A stretch of DNA of 5,892 nt from Hyphomicrobiales bacterium (GTDB lineage Bacteria; Pseudomonadota; Alphaproteobacteria; Rhizobiales; JAUVMS01), in assembly GCA_030600135.1 (NCBI GenBank), contig JAUVMS010000239.1:1-5892 (forward strand), written 5' to 3'. Made by a program: the position numbers and the translations under genes. Shown here in pieces: positions 1-4,398 of this stretch (position 1 is the stretch's first letter; the number at the start of each line of letters is the position of its first letter). The notes under the pieces are model-generated. The model did not search any database and had not been told where the DNA came from. It saw only the letters and a list, made by a program, of their open reading frames with translations.

Positions 1-12
1 AATTTTGAGTAA

Positions 13-31
13 GCGTGTCATCAATACACGC
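13..31 (-). terminator. Weak hairpin, possible terminator of the MaoC operon
   Basis: GCGTGT (13-18) and ACACGC (26-31) are exact inverted repeats around a 7-base loop. The hairpin lies about 185 bases beyond the stop of the second MaoC gene. On the minus strand it is followed by TTACTCAAAATT and not by a clean T run, so it is a poor intrinsic terminator. It could equally be chance. Confidence 0.15.
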
Positions 32-70
32 ATAGTTGCTGCTACGACTTCCGAACCACCAAGCAATGTA

Positions 71-82
71 CCCCCTAGGGGG
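71..82. repeat. Perfect 12-base palindrome CCCCCTAGGGGG
   Basis: The sequence CCCCCTAGGGGG reads identically on both strands and has no spacer. It stands in otherwise unassigned DNA downstream of the MaoC pair. It has no loop, so it is more likely a protein-binding or chance palindrome than a hairpin. It has an AvrII core (CCTAGG). No function can be assigned. Confidence 0.5.
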
Positions 83-214
83 AATTTCAACTCGTGCCGG
101 ACGTAATGCAGCGCTCAATGGGAAAATCATGGGATTGCCAAGCGCCAAAGGCACCACGCGGCTTGGGAGTATGCCAGCAGACAACGCTAGAAGTGCAGCG
201 CTCGCCGGACCAAT

Positions 215-688
215 TCAGTCAATCCGGGTCGATTCACGGCGCCGCAAAAAGACCTGGGAGATGAAGGAAAACACCAATGCCCCGTCTTGATTGTGGCCCT
301 CGTTGAGACTTTCGAGCAGCCCCCAGTTCGGCTTCGATGCCAGCGCCTTGGTCTCAATGTTTCGCGTCCTGTAGGTGATCGTATCGCCCGCATAGACCGG
401 TTTCAGCCACTTGAGGTCACGAAATCCGGGAGACGGGCCAAAGCGGGGCTCAGAGCCCTCGTGGCCGCTGTAGCTATGGTCAACCAACAACTTCATCCAA
501 ACCGCGGCGGTATGCCAGCCACTGGCGCAGAGACCGCCAAACAACGATTTGGCCGCCGCGGCTTCATCGAGATGGAAAGCCTGCGGATCATAGCGCCCGG
601 CAAACTGTTTGATCTCCTCGGCGCGAAAGGTGTAGCTGCCGAGGACCTGATCCTCCCCCAGGACGACGTCCTCAAAGTACAGCGTCAT
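215..688 (-). CDS. MaoC-family (hot-dog fold) acyl-CoA dehydratase, second gene of the pair
   Basis: This encodes 157 aa, a typical length for a single hot-dog MaoC domain. Family members hydrate or dehydrate enoyl-/3-hydroxyacyl-CoA thioesters in the cytoplasm, usually as dimers. The signature segment at residues 33-52 reads YDPQAFHLDE followed by a small-residue helix and FGGLCASGWH. D34 and H39 occupy the catalytic Asp/His positions. The later segment DLKWLKPVYAGD (about 91-102) is also typical of the family. The start is the ATG at 688-686. The same frame is open further upstream to 1165, but that extension is antisense-like read-through of the neighbouring gene in another frame and lacks family similarity. 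The ATG overlaps the stop of the upstream MaoC gene as ATGA, so the two are probably translationally coupled. The exact acyl-CoA substrate cannot be inferred. Confidence 0.85.
   Translation of the reverse strand: MTLYFEDVVLGEDQVLGSYTFRAEEIKQFAGRYDPQAFHLDEAAAAKSLFGGLCASGWHTAAVWMKLLVDHSYSGHEGSEPRFGPSPGFRDLKWLKPVYAGDTITYRTRNIETKALASKPNWGLLESLNEGHNQDGALVFSFISQVFLRRRESTRID
685..688 (-). other. ATGA stop/start overlap between the two MaoC genes
   Basis: Read on the minus strand, the start ATG (688-686) of the second gene and the stop TGA (687-685) of the first share bases. This four-base overlap is a classic arrangement for termination-reinitiation coupling. It implies that the two dehydratases are made together, in fixed proportion. 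Any independent Shine-Dalgarno for the second gene is weak (a GAGG about 13 bases upstream). Confidence 0.8.
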
Positions 689-1155
689 GATGCGTGCGGC
701 GCCTCGCGACATCGGAAGAACTGCGTTACCCGCCAATCCAGGACAACCGTTCCGTCCTGATTGAGACATTCGTAAAAGGCCTCGACAATGCCGACGTTGG
801 GCATGCTTTGCGATACGCGCTTTTCGATGCACGTATAGCGGCCAGACAACCGATCGCCTGGCCGAACCGGTTTCAACCATCGGCATTGCGCTAGGCCCGG
901 CGCGCCGAGCGAAGCCGCATTGGCCAATACGCCGTCGTAAATCATTCGCATGAAGATTGCGCAGGAATGCCAACCAGAAGCCACGAGGCCGCCGAAAGGC
1001 GTGGCACGCGCGGCCTCCTCGTCGAGGTGAAACGGCTGCGGGTCGAACTCGCTGGCAAAGGCGATGATCTCGTCCTTGGTGACCTCGTAGTGCCCAAACG
1101 TCACCGTACGATCGAGCTGGAAGTCCTCCCAATGATTTTTCGCTTGATCGGTCAT
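685..1155 (-). CDS. MaoC-family (hot-dog fold) acyl-CoA dehydratase, first gene of the pair
   Basis: The product is 156 aa from the ATG at 1155. It has the same architecture as its downstream neighbour: FDPQPFHLDEEAA at residues 37-49, with D38 and H43 as the likely catalytic pair, then PFGGLVASGWHS (53-64) and RWLKPVRPGD (92-101). The two are clearly homologous across their length, by eye around 40 % identical, so they arose by duplication or form a two-subunit hydratase. Start choice is uncertain. In-frame ATGs also exist at 1197, with GGAGG about 15 bases upstream, and at 1260. I prefer 1155 because MTDQ...W.DFQ matches the usual MaoC N-terminus and the longer versions add a Trp/Arg-rich segment with no family character. 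No strong Shine-Dalgarno precedes 1155. It is the promoter-proximal gene of a two-gene minus-strand operon, divergent from the gene at 1434. Confidence 0.8.
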   Translation of the reverse strand: MTDQAKNHWEDFQLDRTVTFGHYEVTKDEIIAFASEFDPQPFHLDEEAARATPFGGLVASGWHSCAIFMRMIYDGVLANAASLGAPGLAQCRWLKPVRPGDRLSGRYTCIEKRVSQSMPNVGIVEAFYECLNQDGTVVLDWRVTQFFRCREAPHAS

Positions 1156-1283
1156 GGATGGACAATGGCTAAGCGATTGGCCTGAGGCAAGTTTCATTTG
1201 CCCGTAACGCCACCTCCAGCCCCGGTCGGACCAGGTAGCAATCGGAAAGCCAGCTGACATTTCGTGAGCCGTTTCTTACAGGT

Positions 1284-1297
1284 ATCGCCCCGGCGAT
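1284..1297. promoter_or_regulatory. Perfect inverted repeat, possible operator of the MaoC operon
   Basis: ATCGCC (1284-1289) and GGCGAT (1292-1297) are exact inverted repeats separated by CC. The element lies about 130 bases upstream of the preferred MaoC start and in the expected promoter region of that operon. The symmetry and spacing would suit a small dimeric repressor, for example a TetR/GntR-type acyl-CoA regulator. That is inference, because no regulator gene is in the window. With a 2-base centre it is unlikely to be a hairpin terminator. Confidence 0.3.
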
Positions 1298-1377
1298 GGA
1301 ATAACCTTGCAAAAGTCGAAGAAACACCTTGTTCGAGAACGGATTTGACTGACTACGAAGCACCGAATCAGCAATAG

Positions 1378-1386
1378 TTATGCACA
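1378..1386 (+). promoter_or_regulatory. Single DnaA-box-like nonamer
   Basis: TTATGCACA matches the general bacterial DnaA box TTWTNCACA exactly. It stands alone: no second box, AT-rich unwinding element, iterons or replication gene is visible nearby, so it is not an origin. It could mark DnaA-linked control of the gene at 1434, or be chance. Confidence 0.25.
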
Positions 1387-1420
1387 AGCACAGCACATCG
1401 GGGTCGCGCACTTATCGAAC

Positions 1421-1426
1421 AAGGGA
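1421..1426 (+). promoter_or_regulatory. Shine-Dalgarno site that sets the start at 1434
   Basis: AAGGGA lies seven bases before the ATG at 1434. This is near-ideal spacing and decides in favour of 1434 over the in-frame ATG at 1380, which has no such site. Confidence 0.6.
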
Positions 1427-1433
1427 ATGTGAC

Positions 1434-1904
1434 ATGAAAGTCAAGGAGCTGCGTGACGTTCTCAGTGACCTAAAAAGCATTTACGAGGATGCCGGTGCGC
1501 GGTCCGCGGCACTCGAAGTCGTAAACCTCGTAAATTTGCTTGACGGCCATGATGAAGAACCAATCGAGGATTTCATGGCTGACATTCGCGCGCTGATCGT
1601 CGGGACAAGATTCAGCGCACGGTCAAGATCGGCTCCGCTCGATGAGGTGGCCATCGATCTCTATCTCACGCGCCTACAGCAAGCTGGGCGCAATCGCAGT
1701 GAATTTGCCCGCGTGCTCTCCGATATCAGGCTCGATCCCAAGGTCCGTAGTCACGAGGCCAATGCGATTCTGCATCGATACATCGTCGGCCATGAGGCGA
1801 AGCGAAGCAAAAGTGCCGCGATCGAAGCTATCGAGCAGCGCTTCGATGGCCGACGCCTCGAGGAAAACCGGCTGCGCTCGAGTGAAAGTGCGCTGACCTG
1901 GTAG
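1434..1904 (+). CDS. Hypothetical 156-aa helical protein, first gene of the plus-strand cluster
   Basis: I do not recognise this family. The product is 156 aa from the ATG at 1434, which has a good Shine-Dalgarno (AAGGGA, 7-base spacing). It begins MKVKELRDVLSDL and appears mostly alpha-helical and soluble, with no signal peptide, membrane segment, cysteine cluster or enzymatic motif. The N-terminal ~60 residues are acidic (including LLDGHDEEPIEDF), while the C-terminal half is basic and Arg-rich (including EAKRSKSAA and RFDGRRLEENRLR). That division could suit a protein- or nucleic-acid-binding adaptor, but this is speculation. Codon use looks genuinely coding, with GC-rich third positions. 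It ends in TAG at 1902-1904, 237 bases before the next large gene, so its membership in the same operon is plausible but unproven. Confidence 0.7.
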   Translation: MKVKELRDVLSDLKSIYEDAGARSAALEVVNLVNLLDGHDEEPIEDFMADIRALIVGTRFSARSRSAPLDEVAIDLYLTRLQQAGRNRSEFARVLSDIRLDPKVRSHEANAILHRYIVGHEAKRSKSAAIEAIEQRFDGRRLEENRLRSSESALTW

Positions 1905-1954
1905 GCTAAGCCTCGGCCGTCGACCACAGTGACAGCATACACCTCCGCGACGTC

Positions 1955-1974
1955 GCTCAAATTGAGCAAATTGA
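1955..1974. promoter_or_regulatory. Dyad plus tandem repeat, operator-like
   Basis: GCTCAA (1955-1960) and TTGAGC (1962-1967) are perfect inverted repeats around a central A. They overlap a 9-base-period tandem repeat of CAAATTGA (1958-1965 and 1967-1974). AATTGAGC recurs at 2013-2020, overlapping the candidate -35 of the downstream promoter. Repeated half-sites at and upstream of a promoter are what a repressor or activator site would look like, but no binding protein can be named. Confidence 0.3.
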
Positions 1975-2014
1975 TCTTGCGATTAGGGCATTGCAAAAAC
2001 ATCGTTCATTGCAA

Positions 2015-2043
2015 TTGAGCGTATCCGAACTTTCATACATTAT
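2015..2043 (+). promoter_or_regulatory. Possible sigma-70-type promoter for the coiled-coil gene at 2142
   Basis: TTGAGC (2015-2020) and CATTAT (2038-2043) are separated by exactly 17 bases. Each matches four of six consensus positions. Transcription would start near 2050, leaving a leader of about 90 bases before the ATG at 2142. If this promoter is real, the ATG at 2042 of the small ORF would lie outside its transcript, so the two calls partly compete. Confidence 0.25.
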
Positions 2044-2149
2044 GGCGAGCTTTGAGCGAGCGAAACGCGTTGCCGCAGCGAACATGAACCATGGACGCCG
2101 GGAAATAATCGTTCGCAGCAATTTCGAACCGGAGCATACCGATGGCTAG
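2042..2149 (+). CDS. Possible small ORF (35 aa) overlapping the next gene's start
   Basis: From the ATG at 2042 this frame encodes 35 aa beginning MASFERAKRVAAAN and ending HTDG. The TAG stop overlaps the start of the coiled-coil gene in the string ATGGCTAG (2142-2149). That overlap is typical of coupled genes. The frame is open from 1910, just after a TAA at 1907-1909, and its first codons there have GC-rich third positions like real coding DNA. The protein could therefore be longer with an unusual start (TTG at 1991, 2009 or 2015), or the frame could be a remnant of a degraded gene. No Shine-Dalgarno supports any of these starts. A second in-frame ATG at 2084 would give a 21-aa leader peptide. 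I cannot assign a function, and chance openness is possible. Confidence 0.25.
   Translation: MASFERAKRVAAANMNHGRREIIVRSNFEPEHTDG
2131..2134 (+). promoter_or_regulatory. Shine-Dalgarno site for the gene at 2142
   Basis: GGAG lies seven bases before the ATG at 2142. It supports translation beginning there, in the frame that is later broken near 2403, and argues against the R/S/P-rich alternative frame being used upstream of the break. Confidence 0.55.
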
Positions 2150-3306
2150 GAAATCCGCCCTGCAACAACTCGACCGAGCCATGAAGACGGTTCGTGACCT
2201 CGGACTGGAAGTCGAATCCTCAGGTGAGGACCCCATCGGGGGGCTGCTCGAGAAGATTTACGATCTCGACCATGAGAACGTCACCATCATCGCAAAGACG
2301 CTTGCCGAGGTCTCCACCTTCAATGAGATCGTTCGCAACGAGATTTCCGCCATGGAAATCGGCGAACGCTACAACGAGATCGTCGCGGCCTTCAATTCCA
2401 TCCCGTGACGATGCCAAGCGGCTCGTCGACCAGCTCGAAGACGGCGAAATCAACACAATCGAGCGGCTCAGCAATGTCTGGATGAAGGTGCGGCGCGGCG
2501 ATATCGCGGAGCGCTTCGACGAGATCCGCTACTCCTACTTGGAGGTTGCCAAGGACTCCAAGGACCAGATCATTCGCGAAGGCCGCATTCTCGATGCCTA
2601 CAACGATTTCCGCGGCGCCTATAAGCAGGCCCAGGTGTTGGCGCTCAAGGTACTGGAAAAGGCGGAAAAGCAGTTGGCCAAGGCAAAGGGCGAGTTGGAA
2701 AAGGCGACCGAGACCGTCGAAAAATTCAAGGGCAAGGAAGCCTCCAAGCGCGCCGAACTGGAAATGGCGCGCGACACGAAATTGCGTGCGCTGCAGGACG
2801 AGGAAAAGCGCTATCAGATCGCCAAGGACCTCTCGGACAATCTCACCATCGGTTACAATACATCGGAAGTTATTATGTCGCGGCTGATGCAGACGACCAG
2901 CGCGAAGGAGCGCGTTTATTCTCAGGCCGTGAGCTTTTTCTCGACAAATGAGGCGGTGCTGACGGCACTCAAGGCGTCGTTTACCGGGTTGTTTGGATTG
3001 AGTGAGTCAACCAAAACGCTCGAAGCCATGAAAAAAGGCGTGTCGGAAAGCTTGGAGACGATTTCCGAAATCGGGGATGCTGTGCAAGAAGAGGCGCTCA
3101 AGGCCGGATATGGGCCGACAGTGCGCGCCGATGCCGTCAAGAAACTTGTCGACTCGGTCGTTAATTTCCAAATCCGATCGCGCGAGATTATCGATGAGAT
3201 GCGCGTTCTGGCGACCCGCAATTCCGAGGAGATCCGCGAAGCTGTCGAGGACGGCAAGCGTCGGCTGGCGCGTCTCGCGGCCGAGGGCAATGCGCTGGTC
3301 AATTGA
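2142..3306 (+). CDS. Coiled-coil protein, TelA-like / 'cell surface protein' type, with an apparent frameshift near 2403
   Basis: The gene starts at ATG 2142 and reads 88 codons to a TGA at 2406-2408. The coding signal continues without pause one frame over, from about 2404 to the stop at 3306. Removing one C in the CCC at 2402-2404 joins the parts into a single 387-aa protein (...AAFNSI + RDDAKRLVDQ...). The restored protein is almost entirely helical. It has an N-terminal helical region (1-130), a Lys/Glu/Ala-rich coiled coil (about 158-230), a moderately hydrophobic, Phe-containing segment (258-287) and C-terminal helices (290-380). No signal peptide or clear membrane span is seen. Length and helical layout loosely recall the TelA/KlaA tellurite-resistance family; this is weak. 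The downstream part has no well-placed start (first ATG 2482, no Shine-Dalgarno), so it probably is not a separate gene. It may be annotated as a pseudogene if the indel is genuine. Confidence 0.7.
2397..2410 (+). other. Frame break: one extra base before an in-frame TGA
   Basis: In the upstream frame the codons are TCC ATC CCG TGA. In the downstream frame the same bases continue CGT GAC GAT GCC. The shift is +1 and falls in a three-C run, a common place for a one-base indel. The upstream part of the second frame (2194-2400) translates to an Arg/Ser/Pro-rich string typical of an out-of-frame shadow, which confirms that the frame changes here. TGA followed by C is a weak termination context and is also found at the prfB recoding site. 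However, there is no internal Shine-Dalgarno and CCG-to-CGT slippage pairs poorly, so I favour an indel over programmed recoding. Confidence 0.75.
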
Positions 3307-3436
3307 GCAAAGCGGATCCGACCGGTGCCAGTGCCTCGTGCGAGTGACCGAGTAGTTTGAGTGTGCCATTCCTCGGTGCCAACTGACGCGCTCGGATTGT
3401 CCGATATTGGTTGTGATTGGGGTGGCCGAGTGAGCC
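3307..3436. other. 130-base spacer between the coiled-coil gene and the DUF6384-like gene
   Basis: This gap is too short for a gene on the evidence seen. It holds CGGTGCCA twice (3323-3330 and 3374-3381) and a small hairpin TCGGA-TTG-TCCGA (3392-3404) with no T run after it. It could carry an internal promoter or attenuator; nothing stronger is visible. Confidence 0.4.
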
Positions 3437-4393
3437 ATGGCGAGTGATAGCAACGAAGCACAGTCGAGCGGCGGCGAAGAGGTCGCGCTCGACGACGTGA
3501 TGATCGCCATGGACGTGGTCGACACGCTGCGCCATGACAAGCGCATCGTCGAACGAGAGTTGAATGATGAAACGCGTCGGGATGATTTGATCCGGCGCCT
3601 GCGCGAGCTCTATCGTGGGCAAGGAATCGAGGTCCCCGATCATATCCTCGAGGAAGGCGTCAAAGCGCTCGAAGAGGAGCGCTTCGTCTATAAGCCCCCG
3701 GAAGCGGGATTGCAGCGCCGCTTGGCGGAGCTTTATGTCAGCCGCGACACCTGGGGCCGGTTGATGCTGGGCGCATTGGCCGGGCTCTTCACCCTCTGGC
3801 TTGGCTGGTACTTGATCTACGAACGTCCACGGCTCCGCGAGGCCGAAGCCGTGCGGATCGAGCTTGGCGAGCGTCTGCCCAGCAGCCTCAAGTCCCTGAT
3901 CGGCCAGATCAAGTCCGAGGCGCGATCACCGGAGGTATTGACCAAAGCGGAACAGCTCTCGCGCCAGGGACACAACGCGGCAAAATCGGGCGATAGGACC
4001 GTCGCCAGGGAGAGCGAGACTGAACTCAGTGCGCTGCTTCAGGCGCTACGCCAGGAGTACGAGGTCAAGATCGTTTCGCGAAAGGGCGAGTTGAGCGGGC
4101 TTTGGCGCATTCCGAAACTCAATCCCAATGCGCGCAATTATTATTTGATCGTCGAGGCCGTCGGCGCTGACGGCAAGCCCATTGATCGAGAGGTCACCAA
4201 CGAGGAAACCGGCGAACGCGAGCGTGTACGGACTTGGGCCATCAGAGTGCCACAGTCGGAACTCGAGCGGGTGCAGGCCGACAAGCGTGATGACGGCATC
4301 ATCCAGCGGGCCGTGGTTGGCAGCAAGCGGCGCGGCGAGATTGAGCCGAGATGGCTGATCGACATCGCCGGCGGGGCGATCACACGTTGGTAG
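3437..4393 (+). CDS. Single-pass membrane protein, DUF6384-like
   Basis: The product is 318 aa. The N-terminal cytoplasmic-looking region has a characteristic block: EVALDDVMIAMDVVDTLRH (15-33), then LIRRLRELYRGQGIEVPDHI (51-70) and LEEGVKALEEERFVYKPP (71-88). I recall this block as typical of the uncharacterised DUF6384 family; the family name is from memory. One transmembrane helix follows at about 107-127 (GRLMLGALAGLFTLWLGWYL). Next come a helical stalk (about 130-208) and a C-terminal, probably beta-rich domain (208-318) with several aromatic residues. No signal peptide or catalytic motif is visible. The start is firm: an in-frame TGA lies at 3431-3433, one codon before it, although the Shine-Dalgarno is weak. 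The next gene begins five bases after its stop, so the two are surely co-transcribed. It likely anchors the soluble coiled-coil partners to the inner membrane (inference). Confidence 0.75.
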   Translation: MASDSNEAQSSGGEEVALDDVMIAMDVVDTLRHDKRIVERELNDETRRDDLIRRLRELYRGQGIEVPDHILEEGVKALEEERFVYKPPEAGLQRRLAELYVSRDTWGRLMLGALAGLFTLWLGWYLIYERPRLREAEAVRIELGERLPSSLKSLIGQIKSEARSPEVLTKAEQLSRQGHNAAKSGDRTVARESETELSALLQALRQEYEVKIVSRKGELSGLWRIPKLNPNARNYYLIVEAVGADGKPIDREVTNEETGERERVRTWAIRVPQSELERVQADKRDDGIIQRAVVGSKRRGEIEPRWLIDIAGGAITRW

Positions 4394-4398
4394 ATGAG

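Larger units (their letters stand above)
1..214. other. Non-coding stretch downstream of the MaoC operon
   Basis: I see no convincing gene here. One minus-strand frame, in phase with the preceding MaoC gene after its stop, stays open to the window edge and has an ATG at 130-128. Its third codon positions are AT-rich, unlike the neighbouring genes, and no Shine-Dalgarno sequence precedes the ATG, so I do not call it. A plus-strand frame from a TTG at 36 runs into the MaoC antisense region and looks random. The stretch holds a 12-base palindrome (71-82), a 6-bp hairpin (13-31), and a 10-base direct repeat TGCAGCGCTC at 107-116 and 194-203. Transcription from the minus-strand operon probably ends here or continues beyond the edge. 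Confidence 0.5.
1156..1433. other. Intergenic region between divergent genes
   Basis: This ~280-base stretch separates the minus-strand MaoC operon from the plus-strand gene at 1434 and is visibly more AT-rich than the genes. It must contain promoters for both directions, but I see no strong sigma-70 match. A TTGACT at 1345-1350 lacks a good partner -10. It holds the palindrome at 1284-1297 and a DnaA-box-like nonamer at 1378-1386. In-frame upstream ATGs for both flanking genes lie inside it (1197 and 1260 on minus, 1380 on plus) and are not preferred. Confidence 0.5.
1905..2141. other. Intergenic region with repeats and a possible small ORF
   Basis: The stretch contains a short palindrome AGGCT-A-AGCCT straddling the preceding stop (1903-1913), the dyad at 1955-1967, and CATTGCAA repeated at 1989-1996 and 2007-2014. 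TTGAGC occurs three times (1962, 2015, 2052). A weak sigma-70-like promoter lies at 2015-2043. One plus-strand frame is open from 1910 to 2149; see the small ORF at 2042. No RNA gene is apparent. Confidence 0.5.

Noticed and set aside
1..130. Minus-strand partial ORF from ATG 130 to the left edge
   Set aside because: The frame is open, but third positions are AT-rich, there is no Shine-Dalgarno and the protein has no recognisable character.
689..1165. Upstream extension of the second MaoC gene (open frame to 1165)
   Set aside because: This part overlaps the first MaoC gene in another frame, is Arg/Cys-rich and shows no family similarity. The ATG at 688 starts exactly at the MaoC domain.
1380..1433. 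Longer N-terminus for the 1434 gene starting at ATG 1380
   Set aside because: There is no Shine-Dalgarno, the added residues are a basic low-quality string, and 1434 has a well-spaced AAGGGA.
2194..2403. Separate gene start at ATG 2194 for the downstream frame
   Set aside because: Between 2194 and about 2403 this frame gives Arg/Ser/Pro-rich nonsense typical of a shadow of the true frame. The coding signal only enters this frame at the break near 2403.
2397..2410. prfB-style programmed +1 frameshift
   Set aside because: TGA C is present, but there is no internal Shine-Dalgarno upstream and CCG slipping to CGT pairs poorly. It is kept only as a low-ranked alternative to an indel.
2922..3546. 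Two ~179-aa minus-strand open frames
   Set aside because: Both are antisense to the end of the coiled-coil gene and the start of the DUF6384-like gene, Ser/Arg-rich, and overlap each other. They are typical shadows.
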